Shown: positions 18,533-28,441 of the stretch, in pieces
Numbering within the stretch: position 1 is the stretch's first letter
Layout of the letters: the number at the start of each line of letters is the position of its first letter
Assembly: GCA_028870115.1 (NCBI GenBank)
Contig: JAGWQH010000064.1
Location: 1-58,919 of the forward strand
Direction: 5' to 3'
Origin: Candidatus Methylomirabilota bacterium
GTDB lineage: Bacteria > Methylomirabilota > Methylomirabilia > Methylomirabilales > Methylomirabilaceae
Length of the DNA: 58,919 bases
The notes under the pieces: generated by a model
Told to the model about the DNA's origin: nothing
Database searches by the model: none
The model's input: the letters and a program-made list of their open reading frames with translations, nothing else
Translations under genes and position numbers: made by a program

Positions 18533-19977
18533 CCTGCCTCCTCCAGTGCTTCTTCTACCCGACTTCGCACCGCGTCCCATCCCATTAACTCCATAATCGG
18601 GAAGATGGGGGGACTGACGGTTTTTCCAGACAGCGCAACCCTGAACGGCTGGGCCAAGTCGACCAGCTTCAAACCGAGGGCCGTCCCCCTCGTCCGGAAC
18701 AGCGACTCCAGGGGTGCGGCAGTAAAGGTCGGCAACGCCTCGATTTCCGGCACGAGCGCGCGGATCCTCTCTTTTGCTTCCGTAGTGAGAACTTTTCTCA
18801 CTGCAGATTTGTCGCGCTCGATCTTCCCATCAAACACGAACCTCGACGAGGACGCGAGCTCCGTCAGGGTTCTGGCCCGCTCCTGAAAAAGGCCGCCTAC
18901 CCGCTGTAGCCAGCCCTCACCCCTCTGGTCCATCTCTTCTCGACTCACGCCGGCCGCTTCCCAGAAAGGTCTGAGCAACATCGTCAGTCGATCAGGGGCG
19001 GTTTTCTTAATATACTGGCCATTCAGCCACTCGAGCTTAACCGGGTCGAAGACCGCGGGAGTCTTGCCCACCTTCTCGAGGCTGAAGTATCTGATTAACT
19101 CGTCCTGGGTGAAGATCTCCTGGTCGCCGTACGACCAGCCAAGCCGCACCAGGTAGTTCACAACCGCCTCAGGCAGGTAGCCCATCTGCTGGTAGGCCAA
19201 GGCCGACGTAGCGCCATGCCGTTTCGAGAGGCGGGTGCGATCAGGCCCTAGGATCATCGGGATATGGGCAAAGTAAGGGATTGACAGGCCTAGCGCCTCA
19301 TAGAGCGTGATCTGACGTGGCGTATTCGAGATATGATCATCACCCCTGATGACGTGCGTAATGCCCATCAGCACGTCATCCACCACGACGGCAAAGTTGT
19401 ACGTCGGCATCCCGTCGGAGCGGAGGAGGATGAAGTCATCCAGATCGCCGGTCTCGAAGCGAATGGGGCCATGAACGAGGTCCGCAATCTCGATGCTCCC
19501 GTCCTCCCCGACCAGCAAGCGGACGACAGCGCCTCTTCCGCCCACTCCCCCCAGGTCGTTACCCCGTTGACGGCAGCGGCCGTCGTACTTCGGAGAGGTC
19601 CCAGCCGCAAGCGCTGTCTTGCGCCGGGTCTCCAGTTCTTCCGGCGTACAGGTACAGTAATAGGCCTTCCCTTCATCCAGGAGTTTCTGGGCGTACTCCT
19701 GGTATAGCTTCAAGCGCTCAGCCTGGCGGTATGGTCCAACCGGCCCGCCCACTTCCGGACCCTCATCCCAGTCCAGGCCCAACCAGCGAAGCGCCTCGAG
19801 GATCGTCGTCGTCGATTCATCTGTAGATCGTTCCGCATCGGTATCTTCAATGCGAAGAATGAAATCTCCGTTCTCATGGCGGGCGAACAGCCAGTTATAC
19901 AGCGCGGTCCTGGCCCCTCCAACGTGCAGATATCCTGTCGGGCTCGGCGCGAATCTGACCCTGACCTTGGACACCAC
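18529..19977 (-). CDS. gltX: Glutamyl-tRNA synthetase
   Basis: 482 residues from GTG at 19977 (a second GTG follows at 19974), chosen because AGGGCG lies just upstream and because the class I opening VRVRFAPSPTGYLHVGGART follows. The HIGH-type motif is HVGG, the KMSKS-type motif is RLSKRHG, and the body (ALRWLGLDWDEGP, YCTCTPEELE, FETGDLDDFILLRSDG) is canonical. It charges tRNA-Glu, and in many bacteria also tRNA-Gln for later amidation. It lies nine bases downstream of the Trm112-like gene and overlaps greA by four. Confidence 0.96.
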   Translation of the reverse strand: MVSKVRVRFAPSPTGYLHVGGARTALYNWLFARHENGDFILRIEDTDAERSTDESTTTILEALRWLGLDWDEGPEVGGPVGPYRQAERLKLYQEYAQKLLDEGKAYYCTCTPEELETRRKTALAAGTSPKYDGRCRQRGNDLGGVGGRGAVVRLLVGEDGSIEIADLVHGPIRFETGDLDDFILLRSDGMPTYNFAVVVDDVLMGITHVIRGDDHISNTPRQITLYEALGLSIPYFAHIPMILGPDRTRLSKRHGATSALAYQQMGYLPEAVVNYLVRLGWSYGDQEIFTQDELIRYFSLEKVGKTPAVFDPVKLEWLNGQYIKKTAPDRLTMLLRPFWEAAGVSREEMDQRGEGWLQRVGGLFQERARTLTELASSSRFVFDGKIERDKSAVRKVLTTEAKERIRALVPEIEALPTFTAAPLESLFRTRGTALGLKLVDLAQPFRVALSGKTVSPPIFPIMELMGWDAVRSRVEEALEEAG

Positions 19978-19985
19978 GTATCGCC

Positions 19986-20165
19986 CTATTGCTTCGACGG
20001 CGGTCCAGACTCCGCCTCGTCGATCAGCATGACGGGGATACCGTCCCGAACAGGATAGCGCCGCCCGCAGGCGGTACAGACGATCCTTGACGCAGGCTCG
20101 TCGAGCACCACCTCGGCCTTGCAGGCGGGGCACGCCAAGATCTCAAGCAGTTCCTTATCGATCAT
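19986..20165 (-). CDS. Trm112/UPF0434 family zinc-ribbon protein
   Basis: 59 residues from ATG 20165, with AAGGAG upstream. Sequence MIDKELLEILACPACKAEV then IVCTACGRRYPVRDGIPVML shows the two CXXC knuckles (CPAC, CTAC) and the YPV-DGIP signature. In yeast, Trm112 activates methyltransferases; bacterial relatives are small zinc proteins of mostly unknown partner. It begins the gltX-greA unit. Confidence 0.88.
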   Translation of the reverse strand: MIDKELLEILACPACKAEVVLDEPASRIVCTACGRRYPVRDGIPVMLIDEAESGPPSKQ

Positions 20166-20304
20166 CTGTGCTCCTTCTCCCCCAGCTACGCTTACCACCC
20201 GCTCCTCTTTTACTTCACTTACTATAGCCTATTGCCGCAGAAGGCTGAAAGCAGATTTTACAACTCAAGAATAGCGCTTGGCAAGGCAACCCGTTCATTC
20301 GACT

Positions 20305-20415
20305 GTCGTTGCGAGCACCCGAAGAGTGCGTGGCAATCTCACCGTCCTGTTTTCATGAGATCGGGAAACTTGCGGGCGAAGAACGGTTAGATTGCTTCGC
20401 TGCGCTCGCAATGAC
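20305..20415. repeat. Dispersed inverted-repeat element, family A
   Basis: Left end GTCGTTGCGAG and right end CTCGCAATGAC, with inner GTGGCAATCTCACCGT and ACGGTTAGATTGCTTCG. It occupies most of the 293-nt gap between the Trm112-like gene and rimI; otherwise I see nothing in that gap. Confidence 0.8.
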
Positions 20416-20458
20416 CCATTGCAATCTTTATTTCTGAGTATACCAGGCCCCCGTGAAG

Positions 20459-20938
20459 TTAGAGCGGCTCCCTGCGCATTACGATGGCATCTTCCCGCGG
20501 GTGTTCGTAGTAGTTGCGGCGACGGCCGATCGGCTGAAAACCGTAAGACTTGTACAACGCAGCAGCCGCCTCGTTCGATGCCCTCACTTCCAGGTAGCCC
20601 ACTGTCACACCCTTGATATGGGCTCGGCCAAGCATCGTATCCAGCAGTTGAGAGGCGACTCCGCGACCTCGATAGCCCGGATGCACCGCGATATTGTTAA
20701 TATGCAACTCCCCGCTAACGATCCACGCGCACAGGAAGCCCACAATTCGCTCGCCAGAGCCTTCGTCCATCCTAGCCACGAGCGATTCGGCGATCCGCTC
20801 GGAACTCAGCTCGTGCAAGAACATCTCCTCGGTCCACGGTTCGGCGAACGAGAGGCTCTCAATGACCAGAACCTCCGGCAGGTCTTCTCTGCGCATCACA
20901 TCGCACGTGACTCCGAGTCTCGTCTTACTCATCATCAT
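20459..20938 (-). CDS. rimI: Ribosomal protein alanine N-acetyltransferase (GNAT)
   Basis: 159 residues with the GNAT core: IVGFLCAWIVSGELHINNIAV (beta4), HPGYRGRGVASQLLD (acetyl-CoA loop, R/Q-x-x-G-x-G/A type), and YLEVRASNEAAAALYKSYGF leading into YYEHPREDAIVM. RimI acetylates the N-terminal Ala of ribosomal protein S18. It follows tsaB by 22 nt; a rimI-tsaB neighbourhood is a common bacterial arrangement. Three consecutive in-frame ATG codons leave the exact start open by two residues. Confidence 0.9.
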   Translation of the reverse strand: MMMSKTRLGVTCDVMRREDLPEVLVIESLSFAEPWTEEMFLHELSSERIAESLVARMDEGSGERIVGFLCAWIVSGELHINNIAVHPGYRGRGVASQLLDTMLGRAHIKGVTVGYLEVRASNEAAAALYKSYGFQPIGRRRNYYEHPREDAIVMRREPL

Positions 20939-20960
20939 AATGTGGGCTTGCGTCCCGGTA

Positions 20961-21665
20961 CTACGAACCTACCTGAGCGAATCTGCCAAGGCGTTTCAAC
21001 TCCGCTTCGGATGGCCGCAGATAATGGGGGGCCAGTTGGGCGAGATCATCCCGGTGGCCTTGCAGGAGACGGCGGCGTCCCAGTTCTGCGACAGCAGCGG
21101 CGCGTCCTCCGCGTCCAGAGAGAGGGGGGAAAAGCGCCAGCTCCTTCAGCCTCGATTGCAACAGCCCTTCGTAGGACGCCACGCCATCACCCAGGAACAC
21201 GGTTGGCTCATGAATGCGGTTCAACAGCTCATCCGGCGCGACGGCCGCATCGTCCGCCAGGCGGATCAGCCGATCTCCCTCGTGGCGAAACAGGGCACAA
21301 TAGATTTCACCTTTTCTGGCATCGAGGATGGGACACACCGGATGAGCGCAAAACGGGAGCGTCCAGGCCATGGCTTCAAGGGTCGATACGCCGACCAGCG
21401 GTTGACCCCCCGCAACCGCCAGACCTTTGGCGGTACTCAGGCCGATTCGCAGACCGGTGAAGGAGCCCGGCCCGACAGCCACGGCGAGACCTTCGACTTG
21501 GCCCATGGTGATCCCGGCATCCTGCAAGGCTCGATCGATCAAAGGCAACAGTCGCTCGCTGTACGTCGCCTTGACATTCAGAGTATATTCGCAGAACACT
21601 CCCTGCCCTGATACGAGCGCTACCCCTCCCTGCACTGTCGATGTTTCTATCCCCATCACCAGCAT
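20961..21665 (-). CDS. tsaB: tRNA threonylcarbamoyladenosine biosynthesis protein TsaB
   Basis: 234 residues of the ASKHA fold: GIETSTVQGGVALVSGQGV (phosphate 1 loop), YSERLLPLIDRALQDAGITM, and the diagnostic AVGPGSFTGLRIGLSTAKGL. TsaB pairs with TsaD and, with TsaE (encoded at 22977), makes the t6A37 modification of ANN-decoding tRNAs. Length matches the family. tsaD is not in the window. Confidence 0.94.
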   Translation of the reverse strand: MLVMGIETSTVQGGVALVSGQGVFCEYTLNVKATYSERLLPLIDRALQDAGITMGQVEGLAVAVGPGSFTGLRIGLSTAKGLAVAGGQPLVGVSTLEAMAWTLPFCAHPVCPILDARKGEIYCALFRHEGDRLIRLADDAAVAPDELLNRIHEPTVFLGDGVASYEGLLQSRLKELALFPPLSGRGGRAAAVAELGRRRLLQGHRDDLAQLAPHYLRPSEAELKRLGRFAQVGS

Positions 21666-21717
21666 GGCAATCTGACGATACTACAGACGAATTGATCCGG
21701 CAAGGGCCTCAGCACGA

Positions 21718-22977
21718 TCATATCCCAGTGCAAGAGACGCCAGGGATCATCTCCCCAGCCTGACTGGTCGGTCCCCCGGCCCGCACACGCGCCAGCAGAA
21801 TGAGACCTATGAGGAAAAACAGCCCGATAGCAAGAATCGCCGCGCGCTGGTTGCCTGCCAGGGTGTAAGACACCGCGCCAAAGACGAGAGGCCCAAGGAT
21901 GGACGCGGTTTTCCCGCAGAGGGCGTAGCAGCCGAAGAACTCCCCCTCTCGCCCCTTCGGAATCAGACTGGCCATGAAGGTTCGGCTTGCGGCTTGGATC
22001 GCGCCGAGACCGGAGCCGGCGACCGCAGCAAGAAGGTAAAACTGCCGCTGTGCCTCGACGAAATAGGCGGCGATCACCACACCGATCCAGAGGACTAACA
22101 TGCAGAGTACGACGACTTTCGGGCCAAGGTAATCAGTGGGCTTCCCCCACAGGAAGGCCCCGATCAATGCCGTAACTTGGACGAGAACGTACAGACCGAT
22201 CAACTGCGCCATCCCAAAGCCGAGCGTCCTGGCCGCGAAGATCGAGGAGAAGAATATCACCGTATTCACACCATCCTCGTACAACAGATAGGCTCCGAGG
22301 AACCGCCGTAGTTCACGGAACGTGAGCACATCCCTGACCGTTTGTATTGTGCCCAGAACGCTCTCACAGACCGCTTCAATAACCTCGATCCGGCCGGGCC
22401 GATCCTCTGGAAGGATCAGAAAGGATGGGATGGCGAAGAGCCCGAAGAGCACCGCCGCGGACAGGAAGCACCAGTCGAGCGCGCCTACTCTCACAAATGG
22501 GAGCGCAACGAGAAGGGCCACAATTGAACCGGCGTAGCCGACCGCGAAACCGTAGGCTGAGACGCGTCCTTGCCACTGCCGGGAAGCAATATCCGGGAGA
22601 TAGGCGTTGTAGAAGACCAGCGCCCCTTCAAATCCCACCATGCCGAGAACGCCCAGCACAAATCCCCGGAGCACCATCCCCTGCTCCACGGTTGCCATCA
22701 ATGCAGTAGCGCCGACGCTCAGGTAAGTGGTAATGAAGAAAAGACGCTTGCGGATCCCGGCCCGGTCAGCAATGGCCCCCAGGATGGGGGAGGTCAGCGC
22801 CACAATGGCCATAGAAGTAGAGATCAGTCGTCCCCACCACAGATCACCCTCCCCATGAACGTTGCCGACGACAACCTGGGCATAGTAGGTCGCATAGATG
22901 GTCGCCGCGATGACCGCCGCAAAGGATGAGTTCGCAAAGTCGTACAGGGTCCAGGCTACGACCTGACGGCGATTCAT
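21718..22977 (-). CDS. UMF1/Atg22-like MFS transporter
   Basis: About 419 residues, twelve predicted membrane helices. It starts MNRRQVVAWTLYDFANSSFA, the recognisable Atg22-like opening (YDFANSSF), and continues with TSPILGAIADRAGIRKR (MFS loop 2-3 motif) and GSGLGAIQAASRTFMASLIP with GREGEFFGCYAL. Relatives are annotated as amino-acid or solute exporters; the substrate here is unknown. ATG 22977 shares a base with the tsaE stop (TGATG); a GTG one codon earlier is also possible. Confidence 0.88.
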   Translation of the reverse strand: MNRRQVVAWTLYDFANSSFAAVIAATIYATYYAQVVVGNVHGEGDLWWGRLISTSMAIVALTSPILGAIADRAGIRKRLFFITTYLSVGATALMATVEQGMVLRGFVLGVLGMVGFEGALVFYNAYLPDIASRQWQGRVSAYGFAVGYAGSIVALLVALPFVRVGALDWCFLSAAVLFGLFAIPSFLILPEDRPGRIEVIEAVCESVLGTIQTVRDVLTFRELRRFLGAYLLYEDGVNTVIFFSSIFAARTLGFGMAQLIGLYVLVQVTALIGAFLWGKPTDYLGPKVVVLCMLVLWIGVVIAAYFVEAQRQFYLLAAVAGSGLGAIQAASRTFMASLIPKGREGEFFGCYALCGKTASILGPLVFGAVSYTLAGNQRAAILAIGLFFLIGLILLARVRAGGPTSQAGEMIPGVSCTGI

Positions 22978-23480
22978 CACACCACTGTAACATCGCGCAT
23001 CAGCTCACGGACCAACCTCATATATCGATCGCCGACCGGAACGATCTCGATCGCTCGCGTATCCGACCCGGTATGCTGAAGTCTGAACGTCAGCATCTCC
23101 TTTGGCAAGTACCCCCAGCCATGATTGGCCCACTCGATCGCTGCCACACCATCCCCCTGCAGATACTCATCCAGCCCCAAGCCGACAAATGCCTCCGGCG
23201 TCTCGATACGGTACAGGTCGATATGGTAAAGGGGAAGGCGGCCACAGTATCGGTGCATGATCGTGAAGGTCGGACTACTCACGTACGCCGCCGGGTCTAC
23301 GCCAAGTCCGTCGGCCAATCCCCCGACGAAGAGTGTTTTTCCTGTTCCAAGCTCACCGATGAGCGCGATCACATCGCCTGCATCCGTAAGCTTGCCGACC
23401 GCCTTCCCCAGCGCGCGCGTCTGCTCGGGTGAGGCTGAGTGATACACGACCACCGACGAAAGTGATGCACCCATACCCAA
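22977..23480 (-). CDS. tsaE: tRNA threonylcarbamoyladenosine biosynthesis ATPase TsaE
   Basis: 167 residues. P-loop GELGTGKT, then SSPTFTIMHRYCGRLPLYHIDLYR (conserved SPTF and HxDxYR), and LDEYLQGDGVAAIEWANHG (Walker B-like IEW). It hydrolyses ATP to reset the TsaB-TsaD complex. It is encoded four bases after the nnr-type gene and overlaps the MFS gene, consistent with one operon. Confidence 0.93.
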   Translation of the reverse strand: MGMGASLSSVVVYHSASPEQTRALGKAVGKLTDAGDVIALIGELGTGKTLFVGGLADGLGVDPAAYVSSPTFTIMHRYCGRLPLYHIDLYRIETPEAFVGLGLDEYLQGDGVAAIEWANHGWGYLPKEMLTFRLQHTGSDTRAIEIVPVGDRYMRLVRELMRDVTVV

Positions 23481-23484
23481 CTTG

Positions 23485-25062
23485 TTAACTCTCCGCCGGC
23501 ATCGTATGGGACTTCAGTTGCCGAATGGCCTCCGGGATCTGCGCCATCAGATCGGAGGCCACCATCGCCTCCTGGCCAACCGCCTCGGCCGCGAGATCCC
23601 CGGCCAGACCGTGCAGGTAGACCGCGGTTTTGGCTGCCAGGCCGGCGCTCACACCCTGAGCCAGGAGGCCGGCGATCAGACCCGTCAGCACATCACCCGT
23701 TCCGCCCGTCGCCATCCCCGGGTTCCCCGTCATATTGATCGCCACCCGACCGTCCGGACTCGCAATGAGGGTGCGGGCGCCCTTCAGCACCAGATGGACG
23801 CCGAAACTCTCGGCGACCTTCTGCGCAATCGGAATCCGGTGCCGGACCACCTCATCCCGATCGATGCCGAGTAGACGGGCGAGTTCTCCAGGGTGGGGGG
23901 TGAGGATTGGCGGGAGTGAAACATCGCGCAGCATTTCCAGGTTCGGTCCAAGGGCATTGATTCCATCGGCATCCACCACGATCTGTGTCCTGGCGGTATT
24001 CACGACTGCCCGGACCAGCTCGGCGGTCTCGGGATGGGTGGATAAGCCGGGACCGATCGCGACCACCCGTTTGCCCTGCATCAGATCCAGGACCCTCTCC
24101 AAGGCGGCGTGGGCAACCGTGCGCTCCCGAGTTTCCGGCAGCGGCTCCGTCATGACCTCCGTGAGCTTCGCCTCCATGGCGTCGTTCAGGCTCTCCGGCA
24201 ATGCGAGCGTCACCAACCCTGCGCCGATCCGAAGTACTGAAAGCGCGCACATTGCCGCTGCCCCGGTCTTGCCGGGCGAGCCGGCCAGGACCAGGGCGTG
24301 ACCATACGTCCCTTTGTGGGCATTCGGATCGCGTCGCGGGAGCGCGCTCACCAGGTCCTCGGCCTGTACGAGCGAGACATCGAGAAGCGGATCAGTGACC
24401 AGTTGCCGAGGGAGGCCGATGTCCACCGTTACGCTCCGACCGGCGCAAGAGGCCGCCGGATAGAGGATCAAGCCCCGCTTCGGCAGACCGAAGGTAACGG
24501 TGAGGACCGCGTTGGTACTCGGTCCGTAGATGATCCCTTCATCACTATTCAGGCCGGAGGGGATATCCAGGGCCACGATCGGCCTGCCGGATCGGTTGAG
24601 CAGCTCGATAGCTTCGCCGAAGAGGCCTTTCGCGGGCCCCATTATCCCGGTTCCCAGGATGGCATCTACGACGACATCGGCCCGTTCGACCAGCCACCGG
24701 CTCGCGTCGAGCCCCTGGCTGGTCGTCACCTCATGGATCGGCACACCTAATTTATGAATAATCTCGAGATTAGTCCCGGCATCCCCCTTGATCTCCGTCG
24801 GTTGAGCCAGCAGCACGACCTCGACCGCGATCCCGCGGTTGAACAGGTGACGGGCCGCGACGAAGCCGTCGCCGCCGTTGTTGCCCTTGCCGCAGACGAT
24901 GACCACGCGGCATTGCGTCAGGCGCGGAAACGCGCGCTCCAGTTCCAGGACTGCCTGAAGCCCTGCATTCTCCATCAGCAGCAATGACGGGATGCCGTAC
25001 TCCTCTGTTGCCCGTCGATCGAGCTCCCGCATCTGACTCGCCGTCACAACGCTCACGGCCAT
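23485..25062 (-). CDS. nnr: Bifunctional NAD(P)H-hydrate epimerase / ADP-dependent dehydratase
   Basis: 525 residues, two domains. The N-terminal YjeF_N epimerase (about 1-215) has MRELDRRATEEYGIPSLLLM and VVIVCGKGNNGGDGFVAARHL. The C-terminal YjeF_C / CARKD kinase-like dehydratase has NAHKGTYGHALVLAGSPGKT, ILTPHPGELARLLG and the ATP loop NMTGNPGMATGGTGDVLTGL. Together they repair hydrated NADH and NADPH. Fused length is normal. It lies downstream of acpS with a short gap. Confidence 0.95.
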   Translation of the reverse strand: MAVSVVTASQMRELDRRATEEYGIPSLLLMENAGLQAVLELERAFPRLTQCRVVIVCGKGNNGGDGFVAARHLFNRGIAVEVVLLAQPTEIKGDAGTNLEIIHKLGVPIHEVTTSQGLDASRWLVERADVVVDAILGTGIMGPAKGLFGEAIELLNRSGRPIVALDIPSGLNSDEGIIYGPSTNAVLTVTFGLPKRGLILYPAASCAGRSVTVDIGLPRQLVTDPLLDVSLVQAEDLVSALPRRDPNAHKGTYGHALVLAGSPGKTGAAAMCALSVLRIGAGLVTLALPESLNDAMEAKLTEVMTEPLPETRERTVAHAALERVLDLMQGKRVVAIGPGLSTHPETAELVRAVVNTARTQIVVDADGINALGPNLEMLRDVSLPPILTPHPGELARLLGIDRDEVVRHRIPIAQKVAESFGVHLVLKGARTLIASPDGRVAINMTGNPGMATGGTGDVLTGLIAGLLAQGVSAGLAAKTAVYLHGLAGDLAAEAVGQEAMVASDLMAQIPEAIRQLKSHTMPAES

Positions 25063-25086
25063 CGTGTCCTCCTCGTCGCGCGCTCC

Positions 25087-25470
25087 CTATCTGCCGTCAG
25101 TGGCCACGACACAGGCCATCGCGTAGTCGTCATCGTGTGTGAGAGTTACCAGCATCTGCATGATCCCAAGGTTCGCGGCCACGTCGCGGGCGCGGCCCGA
25201 AAGGACCAGGCTGGACGGCTCACGCCCGCCGCCCACGATCTCCACATCCTGCCACACCACTCCCTGCCCCCATCCGGTACGGAGCACCTTGAAGGCCGCC
25301 TCCTTCGCCGCAAAGCGAGCCGCGAGGTGCCGCGCCGGCGATCGATAGCTTCGCAAACGCGCCTGCTCCGCCGTTGTGAAAAGGCGATCCAGCAGGCGGG
25401 TACCGTGGCGCGCGGCGACCTGCTCAAATCGACTGATCTGAACCAGATCAATTCCGATGCCTATCACCAT
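25087..25470 (-). CDS. acpS: Holo-[acyl-carrier-protein] synthase
   Basis: 127 residues from ATG 25470 (GAGGGA precedes it; the family begins [16 protein letters not shown]). The Mg2+/CoA site is seen as GIDLVQISR and in [17 protein letters not shown]. It transfers the phosphopantetheine arm of CoA to ACP. Overlaps pdxJ by 23 bp on the same strand; pdxJ-acpS-nnr is a widely conserved order. Confidence 0.94.
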   Translation of the reverse strand: MVIGIGIDLVQISRFEQVAARHGTRLLDRLFTTAEQARLRSYRSPARHLAARFAAKEAAFKVLRTGWGQGVVWQDVEIVGGGREPSSLVLSGRARDVAANLGIMQMLVTLTHDDDYAMACVVATDGR

Positions 25471-26203
25471 CGCCGTCCCTCGCACGGTCAGTATCCATCG
25501 CTGACAGCATTTCGCGGACCGCCCGCTCCAGACCTACAAGTATGGCTTTGGCCATAATACTGTGCCCGATACTCAACTCCTCCACCTCCGGGATCGCTGC
25601 TATGGAACCGACATTGCGATAGTCTAAGCCATGCCCGGCATTCACCCGAAGGCCCAACTCCCTTCCCGCTGTCGCCGACTGAATGAGGCGGGTTAACTCA
25701 GCCTGCTGGGCCTTGTGTCCCCTCGCCTCCGCATACGATCCGGTATGAAGCTCGACGAAGTCGGCGCCGGCGCGCGCAGCGGCCGATACCTGGCTGTGTT
25801 CCGGGTCGATGAAGAGGCTGACGATGATACCGCCCTCTCGCAAGCGGCGCACGGCCTGACCTATCTCGTCGCCGCGCCCGTCAACGTCCAGTCCCCCTTC
25901 GGTGGTCAACTCCTCACGCCGCTCCGGGACAAGCGTCGTCATCTCGGGCTTGATCGCCAGAGCGATCCGAAGCATCTCTTCCGTGACGGCCATCTCCAGG
26001 TTCAGCTTGGTCTTGACCAGCCGCCGGAGGAGTTCGACATCCCGATCCTGGATATGTCGCCGGTCCTCGCGCAGGTGCACGGTGATTCCGGACGCGCCGG
26101 CCAGCTCCGCAATGAGCGCCGCCTGCACCGGATCAGGCTCCTCACCCCGTCTTGCCTGCCTGATCGTCGCGATATGATCGACGTTCACACATAACGTCAC
26201 CAT
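25448..26203 (-). CDS. pdxJ: Pyridoxine 5'-phosphate synthase
   Basis: 251 residues from ATG 26203 (upstream in-frame ATG rejected because the family starts [17 protein letters not shown]). Catalytic and substrate motifs: [46 protein letters not shown] and [15 protein letters not shown], with [13 protein letters not shown]. It condenses 1-deoxyxylulose 5-phosphate with 3-amino-2-oxopropyl phosphate to give vitamin B6. Confidence 0.95.
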   Translation of the reverse strand: MVTLCVNVDHIATIRQARRGEEPDPVQAALIAELAGASGITVHLREDRRHIQDRDVELLRRLVKTKLNLEMAVTEEMLRIALAIKPEMTTLVPERREELTTEGGLDVDGRGDEIGQAVRRLREGGIIVSLFIDPEHSQVSAAARAGADFVELHTGSYAEARGHKAQQAELTRLIQSATAGRELGLRVNAGHGLDYRNVGSIAAIPEVEELSIGHSIMAKAILVGLERAVREMLSAMDTDRARDGDGDRHRN

Positions 26204-26297
26204 CGCCTCGCTCCGCTCGCTTTCACGGTTTCGCGTTCCGAGTCCGGGGTTTCGGGTTGAATACTCGAAACTCACAACTCAAAACTCGAAACGGTTG

Positions 26298-27647
26298 TTA
26301 GCCTAGTTCTTTCTCGATTACCAGCGCAATCTCTCGAGCCACCCGCTCGATTTTAGTCGGTTCCTCGCCTTCCACCATCACACGGGCTACCGGCTCGGTA
26401 CCGGACAAACGAACCAGGATCCGTCCTCTGCCTCCCATATCCGCCTCCGCCGATCGAATCGTCTCCTGTACCCGTGGCAACTCCTCAATGGCGGTTCGGC
26501 GTCGGACGGGTGCATTGATCAACACCTGAGGGTACGAGGTCATGCATGCTTTGAGCTCCGAAAGCGGCTTCCCACTTCTCTGCATGGTTGCCAGCACCTG
26601 CAGGGCGGTTACGATCCCGTCTCCGGTAGTATGGTGGTCCAGGAAGATGATATGCCCGGACTGCTCGCCCCCCAGCACGTATCGCTTCGCCAGCATCTCC
26701 TCCAGGACATATCGATCGCCTACCGCGGTTCGAACGACCGTGATTCCCGCCTCCTGCATCGCAAGATCCAAGCCGATGTTGCTCATCACAGTCGCGACAA
26801 TCGTGTCTTCGCGCAGACGGCCTTCTCGCTTCAGGTTGAGGGCACAGAGTGCGAGAATATGATCGCCATCCACCAGCTCACCCTGTGCGTCCACGCACAG
26901 GACCCGGTCTGCGTCCCCGTCATGGGCAAACCCAAGGTGGGCCTTATGTGTTACGACCGCCTGCCGCAGCTCTTCCGGATACAGCGAGCCGCACGCTTTA
27001 TTGATATTGGTTCCGTCGGGCTGGACGTTTAGCGACACAACCTCGGCGTTCAACTCCTGAAGGACCGCCGGCGACACCTTGTAGGCCGCGCCGTTGGCGC
27101 AATCAACCACGACCCGCATCCCTTTCAGCGTCGTTCCCTTAGGGAGGGTGTTTTTCACAAATTCGATATAGCGGCCGACCGCATCGCCTACACGGTACGC
27201 TTTGCCGATCTCACTGGGGGCCGACCTGATTCCGTCAATCTCTCCATTACGGATCAGCTCTTCAATCCGCTGCTCCATTCCATCGGGGAGCTTCAGGCCA
27301 TCGTGCGAAAAGAACTTGATGCCGTTATCCTCGTACGGATTATGGGAGGCCGAGATTACTATCCCGGCGTCGGCTCGAAGGCTTCGGGTGATAAACGCGA
27401 TCCCCGGCGTTGGGAGCGGGCCAACCAACAACACATCCACACCCATCGAGGTGATGCCGGAGGTCAGCGCCGTCTCCAGCATGTAGCCGGTCAGACGTGT
27501 GTCCTTCCCGATGACAATCGTGGGCCGTTCAGCCGATCCCCTCAGAAGATGGGCGGCTGCCCGACCCACTTTCACCATGGTCTCCGGGGTCATCGGCTCT
27601 CTGTTGGCCACACCCCGAATCCCATCGGTGCCGAATAGTTTTCGCAC
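26298..27647 (-). CDS. glmM: Phosphoglucosamine mutase
   Basis: 449 residues: [18 protein letters not shown] at the N-terminus, active-site phosphoserine loop [19 protein letters not shown], metal loop [11 protein letters not shown], sugar loop GGEQSGHII and phosphate loop [17 protein letters not shown]. It makes glucosamine-1-phosphate for peptidoglycan and LPS. It follows cdaR and cdaA, the classic neighbourhood in which GlmM and CdaR modulate the cyclic-di-AMP synthase. Confidence 0.96.
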   Translation of the reverse strand: MRKLFGTDGIRGVANREPMTPETMVKVGRAAAHLLRGSAERPTIVIGKDTRLTGYMLETALTSGITSMGVDVLLVGPLPTPGIAFITRSLRADAGIVISASHNPYEDNGIKFFSHDGLKLPDGMEQRIEELIRNGEIDGIRSAPSEIGKAYRVGDAVGRYIEFVKNTLPKGTTLKGMRVVVDCANGAAYKVSPAVLQELNAEVVSLNVQPDGTNINKACGSLYPEELRQAVVTHKAHLGFAHDGDADRVLCVDAQGELVDGDHILALCALNLKREGRLREDTIVATVMSNIGLDLAMQEAGITVVRTAVGDRYVLEEMLAKRYVLGGEQSGHIIFLDHHTTGDGIVTALQVLATMQRSGKPLSELKACMTSYPQVLINAPVRRRTAIEELPRVQETIRSAEADMGGRGRILVRLSGTEPVARVMVEGEEPTKIERVAREIALVIEKELG

Positions 27648-27691
27648 GACTCGCTCCTTTCTCCTCGATGTGCCTCTTCCCGTCGGTCCCC

Positions 27692-28353
27692 TTATGAAGA
27701 CGAAGGCTTGGGATTCGTCCTGATCTCAACGGAGACTTGGACGAGGGCCGGTCCTTCCACTTTGATCAGCTTCCCCATAGGTTCAAGAGAGGTCATGGCG
27801 CCAAAGTCATGAGACCGCCCCTCAATACTGATAGTTGAGGTATAGACCTTCTCCAGACGATTCACCTCGCTCCGCGGTCCGACCAGCCGGACATGATCAG
27901 GGTGCGTCGAGGCCCGCTTGAGATAGTACCCGGCAGCCGGGTTCCCCTCCACGCGGGCTGCGACCCGCACTACCCGCTCTGCCACGGATTCCAGGACCAG
28001 ACGAACCCACCTCGGCGAGATCTGGACGACCTCTACTCCACGAGGGACGTCAACCTGGTCGGGCTTCACAGCCACGAGGTTTCCCCTTCTTTTAGGGCCG
28101 AGAGATCAAGATTTACGTCCACCTCATTGGGTGACAGACCCGAGATCAGACTTTTCGGACCACGCACCTGGACCGTCACGAAGTCTCCAGGAACATTCAG
28201 GAGGGCCGTGTTTTTCGGAAGTCGCACCAGCGAAAGCGGAGCATTCAGCGTCCGCTCATCCCTCTGCTCTCCGGCTACGACCATCCAGAGTGCAAACGCG
28301 AGACCTAAAGAAGCGAGCTTCAGGCCGAGATTATCAAAGAGTCCTCTGGACAT
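27692..28353 (-). pseudogene. cdaR: YbbR-domain regulator CdaR, split by an apparent frameshift
   Basis: Two overlapping frames make one YbbR protein. Frame one (28353-28066, ATG with GAGG ahead) has an N-terminal helix (LASLGLAFALWMVVAG) and the first YbbR repeat, ending LDLSALKEGETSWL then TGA. Frame two (28075-27692) carries on with PDQVDVPRGVEVVQISPRWV and a second repeat (YYLKRASTHPDHVRLVGPRS). The junction at 28066-28075 is exactly where a strand should be continuous. A GTG at 28075 could restart translation, so it may still be made as two pieces, or the shift may be a sequencing error. CdaR is the membrane partner of CdaA. Confidence 0.75.
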
Positions 28354-28441
28354 AATCCTCATCAGGGACGTTGAGTGATCAGGCGCGTAGGGTGTGCTGC
28401 TTGCTGCGCCCTCTTTGGGCAGGGCGAGCCCTGCCCCTACG

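Noticed and set aside
20453-21460. Long plus-strand open frames antisense to rimI/tsaB
   Set aside because: Composition is typical of the shadow of GC-rich genes; rimI and tsaB on the other strand have clear family motifs.
26882-26901. Palindrome CCTGTGCGT-CC-ACGCACAGG inside glmM, similar to the mobile palindromes
   Set aside because: It lies in the conserved metal-loop region ([18 protein letters not shown]) with no extra residues relative to the family, lacks the CTG-CTG arm pattern, and is 20 nt (not a multiple of three). Probably chance.
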